Part shown: piece after piece, positions 1 to 8,409 of the stretch
How the letters are laid out: each line of letters starts with the position of its first letter
Position numbering within the stretch: position 1 is the first letter of the stretch
Origin: Arenicella sp.
GTDB lineage: Bacteria; Pseudomonadota; Gammaproteobacteria; Arenicellales; Arenicellaceae
Length of the DNA stretch: 62,885 nucleotides
Direction of reading: 5' to 3'
Assembly: GCA_023301745.1 (NCBI GenBank)
Contig: JALZVW010000013.1
Coordinates: 1 to 62,885 of the forward strand
Translations under genes and position numbers: made by a program
Notes under the pieces: model-generated
What the model was told of the DNA's origin: nothing
The model's database searches: none
The model's input: the letters and a program-made list of their open reading frames with translations, nothing else

Positions 1-671
1 CCGGTACTATTAACAATCGCGGTTCGGCCCTCTTTCGTCACCGACAGAAAGTGATGCGGATTGCTGGCCGCGCCGATCGCGTCGACGGCAATCTTCAAAT
101 TACCATTCGTGCCGTTTTTAAAACCAACCGGGCAAGACAAGCCCGACGCCAATTCTCGATGACATTGACTTTCAGTCGTGCGAGCGCCGATAGCGCCCCA
201 AGAAACAATATCGCCAGTATATTGAGGCGTTATTAAATCAAGATATTCGCAGCCGGCCGGCACACCCATATCATTGATCGATAACAATAAGTCGCGAGCG
301 ATGCCGATTCCTTTATTCACACTAAACGTGTTATCTAGGTCGGGATCATTGATCAAGCCTTTCCAACCAACCGTTGTGCGAGGTTTTTCAAAGTACACGC
401 GCATAACAATCACTAGATCGTCTTGAAGTTCCGCCTTCAAAGCGGCTAAACGCCCTGCATAGTCAAGTGCTGACTTAGGATCATGTATTGAGCACGGGCC
501 AACAATAGCGACTAAGCGGTCGTCATCACCAGCCATAATCGCCTGAATTTGAGAACGCGCCTCAGAGGTCGTGGCAGCGGCCGTTTCAGTCAACGGAAAC
601 TGTTCGTGAATTTGTACAGGAGCGATCAGCTCTTTAGTTGCGGCAATGCGCAGATCGTCGGTTTGTTTCAT
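1..671 (-). CDS. 3-deoxy-7-phosphoheptulonate (DAHP) synthase, class I, 3'-truncated by the window edge
   Basis: First enzyme of the shikimate pathway, condensing PEP and erythrose 4-phosphate to DAHP. The reverse strand reads from an ATG at 671 with MKQTDDLRIAATKEL and stays open to base 1, giving about 223 codons. Family motifs visible are GPCSIHD, the KPRTTVGWKGLINDP block and the GARTTESQ/HRELASGLS block that form the PEP and metal site. It lines up closely with the complete DAHP synthase at 10661-11734, so the window holds two isozyme paralogs. The C-terminal third lies outside the window. Which aromatic amino acid inhibits it (AroF, AroG or AroH type) cannot be read here, so no symbol is given. 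Confidence 0.95.
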   Translation of the reverse strand, partial: MKQTDDLRIAATKELIAPVQIHEQFPLTETAAATTSEARSQIQAIMAGDDDRLVAIVGPCSIHDPKSALDYAGRLAALKAELQDDLVIVMRVYFEKPRTTVGWKGLINDPDLDNTFSVNKGIGIARDLLLSINDMGVPAGCEYLDLITPQYTGDIVSWGAIGARTTESQCHRELASGLSCPVGFKNGTNGNLKIAVDAIGAASNPHHFLSVTKEGRTAIVNST

Positions 672-718
672 ACGTCTCTATCTTAGCCAGTACAGTTAGG
701 CATCTCTATTGGTCTATA

Positions 719-761
719 TTTATCATTCAAGCTATCGCGATTTATCATTCAAGCTATCGCG
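719..761. repeat. 22-bp tandem duplication
   Basis: The unit TTTATCATTCAAGCTATCGC followed by GA occurs at 719-740 and again, without the last base, at 741-761. The copies are identical. The repeat lies about 50-90 bp upstream of the DAHP synthase start codon, so copy number could change promoter spacing. Confidence 0.9.
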
Positions 762-907
762 CTTAGGGTCACGCAGATGCCTATCATTAACGGCTTAGCG
801 GCGCGCTATTACTGTTAAGGCAAAACGTTCAACAAGCGCGTTAACTTAAGCGTCTAATATAACATGGTATTCACATAATGCTTTGGCAAAACTTTGCCGG
901 CCACTAA

Positions 908-943
908 GGTGTTACCAAATATTTAGGTGTTACCAAATATTTA
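908..943. repeat. 18-bp perfect tandem duplication
   Basis: GGTGTTACCAAATATTTA is present twice head to tail (908-925, 926-943). It lies in the same intergenic region as the 719-761 repeat but has an unrelated sequence, so it is an independent duplication. Confidence 0.9.
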
Positions 944-1074
944 AATTGTCATACACCGCTAACCATTAAACCCGATAATAGTAAGTTATGATTAGCTAAT
1001 TACAGTGCATAATTAGCCTGTTAGCTTTAAGCAAGCTATCGCCGAATTAACTCGAAATCAAGCCCAGGAAACGG

Positions 1075-3144
1075 ATGAGCGATCAACACACACCATTATT
1101 TTTACATACTGAATTAAGTCTCTTAGCGTTCAACGAGCGCGTGTTGAACATGGCCGTCAACCCCAGCACCCCGTTACTTGAACGCTTAAAGTTCTTATGT
1201 ATATTTAGTGCCAACATGGATGAGTTTTTTGAAATAAGAGTCTCGGGGCTAAAAGCTAAAGCCGATAGCGTTGTATCGGGAGAAAGCTTCGACGGCTTAT
1301 CGCCTCAATTGGCGCTTGACGAAATCAGCGTTCGGGCCCATGCCCTAGCAAAACTTCAATACGAAACGTTGAACCAAAAAATATTCCCTCAACTGACCGA
1401 ATATGGCATTAAATTTCTGCAACGAGACGAATGGAACGAAGATCAAACGAAGTGGATCAAAAATTATTTTAAACGAGAAATTCTCCCCATTCTGACGCCA
1501 ATCAGGCTCGACCCCGCGCACCCGTTCCCGCTGACGATCAACAAAGGATTAAGCATTGTGGTCGATTTACACGACCCTGATCGCGACGAAAGACACAACA
1601 TAGCAGTGGTCCCGGCTCCACGTGCACTCCCTCGATTCATTCGCTTGCCCGATGAACTCTGCGACAGTGAATACGAATATGTGTTTCTATCGTCGATTAT
1701 TCACGCCAATATTAAACGCCTGTTCTCGAATGTTAAAGTTCTCGGCTGCTACCAATTTCGGATCACTCGTAATAGTGATCTCTATGTTGATTTAGAAGAA
1801 GTCGAAGACTTAGCGCGCACTCTCGAAGGCGAGCTGCCCTCACGACTTTATGGCGAGGCAATACGCTTAGAAGTGTCTGAAAATTGCCCCAAACGCATAC
1901 TTGAATTTCTCAAGAATCGTTTTCAAATCGATGATAAGTATATTTACCCAGTCAATGGCCCGGTTAACCTGAACCGACTAATTGGCTTACCTGAGATGGT
2001 TAATCGGCCACAAATAAAGTACCCAGTATTCACCCCGTCAACCCCCGACCACCTGGGGATTCAAGCCGACTTATTTGAAGCGATCACCAATGGCGACATA
2101 CTCTTACACCATCCGTTCCAATCGTTCGCGCCAGTGGTTGATTTACTGCGCCAAGCGGCCGCCGACCCCGATGTTTTAGTGATCAAACAAACACTCTATC
2201 GAACCGGTGCTAACTCAGTAATGGTTGAACACCTGACAAACGCCGCACGCTCAGGCAAAGAAGTCACTGTCATTATTGAGCTAATGGCTCGATTTGATGA
2301 ACAGAACAACCTTAGCACGGCTCAAAAGCTTCAATCCGCTGGCGCACATGTGGTCTACGGCATGGTCGGTAAAAAAACGCACGCCAAGATGTTGATGATA
2401 GTTCGCCGAGAAAGCAAAAAGCTACGCCGCTATGTGCATTTAGGTACGGGTAATTACCATCAAGCAAACACCCGCGTTTACACTGATTATGGGCTTTTGA
2501 CTAATAATAAAGAGATAACTCACGACGTGCATGAGATATTCATGCAACTAACCACACAAGGCCCTAACCCCGAGCTAAGTCGTCTATTTCAATCGCCCTA
2601 CGGAATAAGCGATATGTTTATTGATAAAGTGCAGCGCGAAGCACGCAACGCCGCCTTAGGTAAACCAGCACATGTTATCGCTAAGGTTAACGGCCTATCT
2701 AGCCCAGCGATCATCAACGCGCTCTATGAAGCCTCGCAAGCTGGTGTCAAAATAGACCTTTTGGTTAGAGGCATTTGCTGTTTACGACCAGGCCTAGATG
2801 GCTTATCAAGCAATATTCGAGTCAGATCAATCGTCGGTCGCTTTCTCGAGCATGCCCGTGTTTTCTACTTTGAAAATGCAGACGATGTAAATGAGTTATT
2901 TTTATCTAGCGCAGACCTAATGCCTCGTAACCTAAGAAATAGAATAGAACAATGCACCCCGATTCTAGACGACACACTAAAATCAAGAATTATCGAAAAT
3001 TTGCAGATATATCTAGAAGACGACAGCAATGCCTGGCTAATGCAAGCCGATGGCCAGTATCTGCAAGCACAAGCAGCAAATCAAGAAAGCAAGCCGCGTA
3101 ACGCTCAAAACACCTTATTAGATAAGTACTCGGAAAACTATTAG
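1075..3144 (+). CDS. ppk: Polyphosphate kinase 1
   Basis: Reversibly transfers the ATP gamma-phosphate to inorganic polyphosphate. At 689 aa it has the usual PPK1 length. The N-terminal domain begins LFLHTELSLLAFNERVL and is followed by two phospholipase-D-like catalytic domains. The autophosphorylated histidine is in KKTHAK (His436, equivalent to E. coli His435). The second conserved histidine is in FLEHARV (His593, equivalent to His592). The FLSSADLMPRNLRNRIE block is also typical. The ATG has AGGA upstream. The gene converges on the exopolyphosphatase at 3255-4799, so synthesis and breakdown of polyphosphate are encoded side by side. Its stop codon is the first triplet of a 19-bp tandem array. 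Confidence 0.97.
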   Translation: MSDQHTPLFLHTELSLLAFNERVLNMAVNPSTPLLERLKFLCIFSANMDEFFEIRVSGLKAKADSVVSGESFDGLSPQLALDEISVRAHALAKLQYETLNQKIFPQLTEYGIKFLQRDEWNEDQTKWIKNYFKREILPILTPIRLDPAHPFPLTINKGLSIVVDLHDPDRDERHNIAVVPAPRALPRFIRLPDELCDSEYEYVFLSSIIHANIKRLFSNVKVLGCYQFRITRNSDLYVDLEEVEDLARTLEGELPSRLYGEAIRLEVSENCPKRILEFLKNRFQIDDKYIYPVNGPVNLNRLIGLPEMVNRPQIKYPVFTPSTPDHLGIQADLFEAITNGDILLHHPFQSFAPVVDLLRQAAADPDVLVIKQTLYRTGANSVMVEHLTNAARSGKEVTVIIELMARFDEQNNLSTAQKLQSAGAHVVYGMVGKKTHAKMLMIVRRESKKLRRYVHLGTGNYHQANTRVYTDYGLLTNNKEITHDVHEIFMQLTTQGPNPELSRLFQSPYGISDMFIDKVQREARNAALGKPAHVIAKVNGLSSPAIINALYEASQAGVKIDLLVRGICCLRPGLDGLSSNIRVRSIVGRFLEHARVFYFENADDVNELFLSSADLMPRNLRNRIEQCTPILDDTLKSRIIENLQIYLEDDSNAWLMQADGQYLQAQAANQESKPRNAQNTLLDKYSENY

Positions 3145-3215
3145 AAAGGAAAAGCTTGGGTAGAAAGGAAAAGCTTGGGTAGAAAGGAAAAGCTTGGGTA
3201 GAACGGAAGAGCTTG
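3142..3215. repeat. 19-bp tandem array starting on the ppk stop codon
   Basis: The unit TAGAAAGGAAAAGCTTGGG occurs perfectly at 3142-3160, 3161-3179 and 3180-3198, then as a decayed fourth copy from 3199 (TAGAACGGAAGAGCTTG). The first TAG is the ppk stop codon. The array fills the space between ppk and the hairpin before the end of ppx. Confidence 0.95.
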
Positions 3216-3221
3216 ATCAGA

Positions 3222-3244
3222 TCGCAACAGTTTGGGGGTTGCGA
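3222..3244. terminator. Possible bidirectional hairpin between ppk and ppx
   Basis: TCGCAAC pairs with GTTGCGA around a 9-nt loop between two convergent genes. There is no T-tract on either side, so intrinsic termination is uncertain. It may instead protect mRNA 3' ends. Confidence 0.35.
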
Positions 3245-3254
3245 CCTGAGGCGG

Positions 3255-4799
3255 CTAACTAAAGCTGAGCTTTAAGCCTATCGATTTCAACCAAGAGTGC
3301 TCTTGCTTTAAATCGGCCTTTGTTAACGGGTGCTCACTAAGCCAATTCTCACTAAAAGTTAGTTCAAAATGCTGTCCATCAGCTCTGGCGATAACCTCAG
3401 TGCCCAATGTCGAGCCGCGGCCTCTATGCAGCAGTACGGCGATACGCAGCAACACCGCTACTCGCTTAGCCGGAGTTACCAAGGTCGACGGCAAAGATTC
3501 AAAAGTACTTAACGGAAATTTGCGTCTATGGCCTGAAATTAATGCCGCGAGCAACAATTGGTCGCGCTTAGCAAAACCCGCCATGTCAGCATTCGCAAGC
3601 AGGTACGCCCCATGTTTATGATAGCCATCGTGACTTATTTGCAGGCCAACTTCGTGTAATTGGGCAGACCACGCTAGCGTGCTTTGAAACAGTGTGTCTC
3701 TGATGTCCCAAGATGTCGCGACTTGCTCGAACAACATCGACGCCGTGGCCGTCACTTTATCACTATGCGCTTTATCTACCGCCCAGCGACTTAACATCGC
3801 TGAGACGCTGACATCACGAATATCTTCAGCCGACGAACGCCCAACTAAATCATAGAGCACGCCTTCTCTAAGCGCGATATCAGAGACCGACATATCCTGA
3901 ATATCAAACAGATCAAATAACGCAATTAAAATAGCTAAACCACCGGCAAACACGGGTAAACGATCGCGGCTGACCCCTGGCACTACAAGCGCATCCAAAT
4001 GGCCCGCTTCAACCGCGTGGTCAAGTAACTTACTTAAGCCCTCTTTACGAATGCTATCGGTAGACCAACCGCCCTCAACCATCGCTAAGGCCATTGACTT
4101 CATGGTGCCCGAGCACCCTATCGCATGATTCCAGCCTTGCATGCGAAATTGCCTAACAACCGGTTGAATTGCTAGCTCTGCCGCCAAAATGGCTTTGTCA
4201 AAACGTTTCTGAGACAGGTTGCCATCATCGAAAAATTGCTTACTAAGCACAACGCAGCCAACTTCTAAACTCTCTCGGCAATGGGCGGTATCTCCCTTGC
4301 CAGCGATGATCTCAGTACTGCCGCCGCCAATATCGATGACCAAGCGTGATTCATCTTGGCTGCCCGACCACTTTGAAACGCCTAAGTAGATTAACCGCGC
4401 TTCTTCACGCCCTGCAATAATTTCAATACTATGACCTAAAGATCGCTCAGCACGTTCAAGAAATTTATTTTTGCCGCGTAAGCGCCGTAAAGCATTGGTG
4501 CCCACCGCTCTTATATTCTCTGTTGGCAAACTCGCCAACAATTGACTGAATTCTGTAAGACAGGTTAAGGCTCGCTCAGCGACTTCGTCGGATAGGTTGT
4601 TATCTTGATCAAGGCCCGCAGCCAAACGTACAACCTTGCGTTGTCGATCGATTACCGTGAACTCACCATGGTTATACCTTGAAATAACAAGGTGAAAGCT
4701 ATTTGAACCCAAATCGACAGCCGCATAGCAGTCTCGGCCTAATTCAATAGTTGGTTTTTTTGGCGCCGATGAAGCTGTTTCTTGCTTATTAGTAATCAA
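3255..4799 (-). CDS. ppx: Exopolyphosphatase (Ppx/GppA family)
   Basis: Hydrolyses terminal phosphate from polyphosphate; GppA activity on pppGpp is the alternative within the family. The 514-aa protein has the ASKHA fold signatures: phosphate-1 motif AVDLGSNSFH (about residues 27-36) and phosphate-2 motif VIDIGGGSTE (about 154-163). A C-terminal HD-like helical domain with HEVGL follows. Length and domain order match the long Ppx/GppA form. The start is a TTG (3-base codon ending at 4799), because no in-frame ATG precedes the first conserved motif. Convergence with ppk makes Ppx the better name. Confidence 0.92.
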   Translation of the reverse strand: MITNKQETASSAPKKPTIELGRDCYAAVDLGSNSFHLVISRYNHGEFTVIDRQRKVVRLAAGLDQDNNLSDEVAERALTCLTEFSQLLASLPTENIRAVGTNALRRLRGKNKFLERAERSLGHSIEIIAGREEARLIYLGVSKWSGSQDESRLVIDIGGGSTEIIAGKGDTAHCRESLEVGCVVLSKQFFDDGNLSQKRFDKAILAAELAIQPVVRQFRMQGWNHAIGCSGTMKSMALAMVEGGWSTDSIRKEGLSKLLDHAVEAGHLDALVVPGVSRDRLPVFAGGLAILIALFDLFDIQDMSVSDIALREGVLYDLVGRSSAEDIRDVSVSAMLSRWAVDKAHSDKVTATASMLFEQVATSWDIRDTLFQSTLAWSAQLHEVGLQISHDGYHKHGAYLLANADMAGFAKRDQLLLAALISGHRRKFPLSTFESLPSTLVTPAKRVAVLLRIAVLLHRGRGSTLGTEVIARADGQHFELTFSENWLSEHPLTKADLKQEHSWLKSIGLKLSFS

Positions 4800-5111
4800 C
4801 TCAATTTACATATTTGTACTTAGCCATGGCTCTATTGTATCCAAGTTTCAAGCGAACCGCACTTCCAAGATACTTGCCCGTAAAATCACTCGATATTTGT
4901 TAAGAAATTACAAAATTTTGGCGAAATGACTTGAGTTTGTATGCAACCTTCCTTAAAGTCCGCGTAGCATTTTTAAAGACTATTGATGGCTCTTTTTGCC
5001 AATTGTTCACAGAATTAAACTGTGCTTACAATCAGCACATCAGAAGTCATCTAAAAAACGCGTTAAACTCACAACTTAAGCGCTTTTAAATCAAACCAGT
5101 GTGTTGAATTT
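4800..5111. other. Divergent intergenic region between ppx and the cytochrome c4 gene
   Basis: About 310 bp with no credible ORF. The rightward promoter candidate at 5003-5032 is listed separately. Nothing else was recognised. Confidence 0.6.
5003..5032 (+). promoter_or_regulatory. Candidate sigma-70 promoter for the cytochrome c4 gene
   Basis: TTGTTC (5003-5008) and TACAAT (5027-5032) are separated by 18 bp, about 80 bp before the start codon. The -10 matches 5 of 6 consensus bases and the -35 is weaker. This is pattern matching only. Confidence 0.35.
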
Positions 5112-5747
5112 ATGTTGAAAAATATCCGCAAGACAATCGTCAGCGCTGCTGCTCTAGTAGCCGCTTCACTTTTAAGCATTCAAGCCGTCAGCGCGGCCGA
5201 TGCAATTAACGGCGAAAAATTGTCACAAACGTGTCTTGGCTGTCATGGTGCGCCTGGTTTACGTAACCCTGGAACGGTTTACGCTATTCCAATGATTGGT
5301 GGCCAGCATTCGGAGTATATTGTTAGCGCTCTAAAAGCCTATAAAGACAAAACCCGCTCGCATAAAACCATGCAGGCTCAAGCATCAAACCTTAGTGATG
5401 AAAACATGGCCGATATTGCGGCATTCTTTTCACAAATGGAAGGTAACTCGAGACCGAGCCTAGTCAGCGCGGCAAAGGCAAAAATGGGCGAGAAAGTGTC
5501 GGCCTCTTGCGCAACATGTCATGGTAAAATCGGCGATGGCGATCAAACGAGCTTCCCTAAGCTCGCGGGGCAATACGAGAGCTATTTAGTTCAAGCGCTT
5601 AAGGACTACCGTTCAGGCGACCGAAACAACATTATCATGTCGGGTCAGGCAACAAACCTCAGTATTGGCGAAATTGAAGCACTTTCGGCTTGGTTCTCAT
5701 CTCAAAAAGGTGGTTTGTCAGCGCCTGAAACTAAAATATTCAAATAG
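5112..5747 (+). CDS. Di-haem cytochrome c4-type protein
   Basis: A periplasmic electron carrier. It has an N-terminal signal peptide (about residues 1-28, ending AVSA) and two cytochrome c domains, each with a CXXCH haem site: CLGCH at 41-45 and CATCH at 133-137. Each is followed by a candidate Met ligand (HKTMQAQ, IIMSGQ). Two similar halves in 211 aa are typical of cytochrome c4, which passes electrons to terminal oxidases. A strong terminator follows directly, so it appears to be transcribed alone. Confidence 0.9.
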   Translation: MLKNIRKTIVSAAALVAASLLSIQAVSAADAINGEKLSQTCLGCHGAPGLRNPGTVYAIPMIGGQHSEYIVSALKAYKDKTRSHKTMQAQASNLSDENMADIAAFFSQMEGNSRPSLVSAAKAKMGEKVSASCATCHGKIGDGDQTSFPKLAGQYESYLVQALKDYRSGDRNNIIMSGQATNLSIGEIEALSAWFSSQKGGLSAPETKIFK

Positions 5748-5762
5748 TCTTTGAGCTAATTC

Positions 5763-5796
5763 AAAAAAAGCCGGCACCTAGTGCTGGCTTTTTTTT
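5763..5796 (+). terminator. Rho-independent terminator after the cytochrome c gene
   Basis: AGCCGGCAC (5769-5777) pairs with GTGCTGGCT (5781-5789) around a 3-nt loop, followed by eight T residues. An A-tract precedes it. Confidence 0.9.
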
Positions 5797-5903
5797 GTTC
5801 AGAATTAAAAAATTACGTATTGTCCAATCAGTTTGACAAACTCGTTTGGCTAGTTAAAATTACCCCTTTACAACTATTAAAAAGATTCGCCGACGGAGGC
5901 ATC

Positions 5904-6248
5904 ATGACTCGATTTTCAAAAACGCTTATTGCGCTTGCTATCGCATTTGGCGCTAGTAATACTGCACTCGCTGATTGCACAGCACCTTCCGCACCAATCA
6001 TTCCGGATGGTAACGTTGCTAGCCAAGACGAGTTAATCTCAGCACAAGGCGCTTTCAAAGCATTTGAAAAGAATTTCTACGATTACCGTGACTGCTTAAA
6101 AGCTAAAGAGCTGGCGCTTGATACCAGTGATTCCGATATCGACACTAAAAAAGCCGCCATTGTGGCCGCCGATGATGTGGCGTTTGAGGAGTTAAATCGA
6201 GTTGCCGATGAGTTCAACACAGCCGTGAAAGCGTTTAAAGCCAGATAA
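5904..6248 (+). CDS. Small secreted protein of unknown function
   Basis: The likely product is 114 aa from the ATG at 5904, which has GGAGG six bases upstream. The open frame runs further upstream, but that part overlaps the preceding terminator. Residues 1-23 form a signal peptide ending ALA. The mature part is short and charged, probably helical, with only two cysteines (about Cys25 and Cys64) that could form one disulfide. No family was recognised. Export to the periplasm is the only supported statement. A bidirectional terminator follows. Confidence 0.75.
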   Translation: MTRFSKTLIALAIAFGASNTALADCTAPSAPIIPDGNVASQDELISAQGAFKAFEKNFYDYRDCLKAKELALDTSDSDIDTKKAAIVAADDVAFEELNRVADEFNTAVKAFKAR

Positions 6249-6287
6249 GGTTTGGTTTAATGCTATCAAATAGCATGCAGAGCACAA

Positions 6288-6325
6288 ACAAAAGGCGATT
6301 ACTCTACCGAGTAATCGCCTTTTTA
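6288..6325. terminator. Bidirectional Rho-independent terminator
   Basis: AAAGGCGATTACTC (6291-6304) pairs perfectly with GAGTAATCGCCTTT (6309-6322) around a 4-nt loop. There are A residues before it and T residues after it, so it can serve both the secreted-protein gene and the oncoming pckG. Confidence 0.9.
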
Positions 6326-6344
6326 ATGACTATCGAGTAGCAAC

Positions 6345-8087
6345 TTAGCCCAACGCAGCCCTAACCTGTTGATGTTGTTCACGTAACTTATTCGGCAGGC
6401 GATCACCGTAACTCTCTAAGTAATCACCAAACTCGTCCATTTCTTGACGCCACTGTGCGTTGTCGATCGATGTTAATGATTCCCAGACGTGAGGATCAAT
6501 ACCAAGATCACTAACATCAATGTCGCCATCGTTTGGCAAATGACCAATCGCCGTTTCTTTCGCCCCGACGGATCCGTCACAACGTTTGATTATCCATTGC
6601 AATACGCGCAAGTTTTCGCCGAACCCTGGCCATAGAAATTCGCCCTCGTCATTTTGACGAAACCAATTAACGTGAAATATCTTAGGCAGTGAGTCAGTGC
6701 GCTCAGTAAAGCTTAGCCAATGCGACCAGTAATCAGCAAAGTTGTAACCACAAAATGGCTTCATCGCCATTGGGTCACGACGAACAATACCGACTTCACC
6801 GGTCGCTGCAGCGGTTGTCTCAGATGCCACGCCAGCACCGACTAGAACGCCGTGCTCCCATGACTTCGCTTGGTAAACCAATGGCGCTAGTTCGCGCCGA
6901 CGACCGCCGAAAACGATGGCTGAAATAGGCACGCCTTCTGGCGATTCAGCCAAGCTCGAATAGGCTTTATTTTCAGTCGCCGAAACAGTGAATCGTGAAT
7001 TAGGATGTGCGGCCGGACCGGCTTCGCTAGAATAATCATTGCCTTTCCAATCAGTACTTGGGTGGCCGACCTTTTTGTCTTCCCACCAGGGCTGATTGTC
7101 GGCGGTGGTCCCCACATTGGTAAAAATAGTATTCTGCTGAATCATGTCGTAGGCATTACGATTGGTTTTAGCATTGGTACCAGGAACAACGCCAAAATAG
7201 CCAGCCTCAGGATTGATTGCTCGCATCTGCCCATCGGTATCCATATGCAACCAAGCAATATCATCGCCTAGGGTCCAAATCTTCCAGTCTTTGTACTTCT
7301 CTGGTGGAATCAACATCGCAAGATTGGTTTTACCACACGCTGAAGGGAACGCAGCGGCAATATAGTGCGTCTCGCCTTGCGGGCTTTCTAGCCCGAGAAT
7401 CAGCATATGTTCGGCAAGCCAGCCTTCTTTACGCGCTTGCCAACTGGCAATACGCAAGGCATGACACTTTTTACCGAGCAACGCATTTCCGCCATAACCA
7501 GAGCCATAGCTCATAATGCTCAGCTCATCTGGAAAGTGCATAATAAAACGGCGCTCGGGATCTAGCTCGCCGGTAGAGTGCAGGCCTTTGACAAACGAAC
7601 CTTCACGTTCAATTCGAGCCAACGCTTTAGAGCCCATTCTCGTCATCAATTTCATATTGATTGCGACATAGGGGCTATCGCTAATCTCAACGCCACAACG
7701 AGAATATGGCGACTCTATCGGCCCCATGCAATAAGGAATCACGTACATAGTACGGCCTTGCATGCAGCCTTGATAAAGGTCGTTCATCTTCTTCTTAGCG
7801 TCTGCAACTGGCATCCAGTTGTTATTGTCGCCAACCGTTGCTTGCTCGTCAGAACAAATGAAGGTTAAGTGTTCGACCCGTGCTACATCTTGTGGGTCGG
7901 AGAGGTGTAGATAGCAATTTGGGTGCGTCTCCGAGTTCAACGATGACAATGAGCCATCATTAACCATCAGATCAACGATCTGTTGGTACTCTTGTTCGCT
8001 ACCATCACACCACACAATATTTTGCGGTTGTGTGAGCGTAGCGACATCTGACACCCAAGCTGCCAATTCTTGATTTTTCGTGGTCAT
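6345..8087 (-). CDS. pckG: Phosphoenolpyruvate carboxykinase (GTP)
   Basis: Converts oxaloacetate plus GTP to PEP in gluconeogenesis. The 580-aa protein is the GTP-type enzyme, not the ATP-type PckA usual in enteric bacteria. The kinase-1 loop FPSACGKTN (about 247-255) contains the reactive cysteine specific to GTP-PEPCK (Cys251). The kinase-2 motif LGDDIAWL follows. The N-terminal SDPQDVARVEHLTFICS and YVIPYCMGP blocks are also diagnostic. It stands alone between two intergenic regions and shares a terminator with the convergent secreted-protein gene. Confidence 0.96.
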   Translation of the reverse strand: MTTKNQELAAWVSDVATLTQPQNIVWCDGSEQEYQQIVDLMVNDGSLSSLNSETHPNCYLHLSDPQDVARVEHLTFICSDEQATVGDNNNWMPVADAKKKMNDLYQGCMQGRTMYVIPYCMGPIESPYSRCGVEISDSPYVAINMKLMTRMGSKALARIEREGSFVKGLHSTGELDPERRFIMHFPDELSIMSYGSGYGGNALLGKKCHALRIASWQARKEGWLAEHMLILGLESPQGETHYIAAAFPSACGKTNLAMLIPPEKYKDWKIWTLGDDIAWLHMDTDGQMRAINPEAGYFGVVPGTNAKTNRNAYDMIQQNTIFTNVGTTADNQPWWEDKKVGHPSTDWKGNDYSSEAGPAAHPNSRFTVSATENKAYSSLAESPEGVPISAIVFGGRRRELAPLVYQAKSWEHGVLVGAGVASETTAAATGEVGIVRRDPMAMKPFCGYNFADYWSHWLSFTERTDSLPKIFHVNWFRQNDEGEFLWPGFGENLRVLQWIIKRCDGSVGAKETAIGHLPNDGDIDVSDLGIDPHVWESLTSIDNAQWRQEMDEFGDYLESYGDRLPNKLREQHQQVRAALG

Positions 8088-8409
8088 AATCAGCGCTGTA
8101 TTGGGTTATTTTAGTGAACAAGTTTGCTCTTTCGTGGAAAGCATTCAGTGTTCAATTGTCTTGGCACTAACCTTCACGTTGTGGCGGCCGCTATGATAGA
8201 TGTTTGGAATTCACCTAAACCACTATCATTGACTCGTGTGTTGGACGAGCGCAAGCGACAACCTTCCGTATGCCTATCATTATCGTTAAGAGTTTAACAA
8301 TGTATCCATGTAATACCTACCCTTATGCGCAACTACTGTTCATTCACGATATTAATTAAGCGGCCAGGCGAGCTAAGCGTCGGCAATAGCCACGATAAAA
8401 ACAGTCTAT
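8088..8409. other. Intergenic region upstream of pckG
   Basis: About 320 bp between the end of the transglycosylase gene and the pckG start, both leftward. It should hold the pckG promoter, but no convincing -35/-10 pair was found. A weak inverted pair (CTATGATAG near 8192, CTATCAT near 8223) is the only structure noted. Confidence 0.5.

Larger units (their letters stand above)
672..1074. other. Divergent intergenic region between the DAHP synthase and ppk
   Basis: About 400 bp with no credible gene. It must hold both outward promoters, but no confident -35/-10 pair was recognised. It carries two separate short tandem duplications (listed on their own). A third copy of the 11-mer CAAGCTATCGC occurs near 1032, just upstream of ppk. 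The ppk start has an AGGA element a few bases upstream. Confidence 0.6.

Noticed and set aside
7005-7868. Several rightward open frames of 88-99 codons opposite pckG
   Set aside because: They are antisense shadows of a clearly conserved pckG reading frame.
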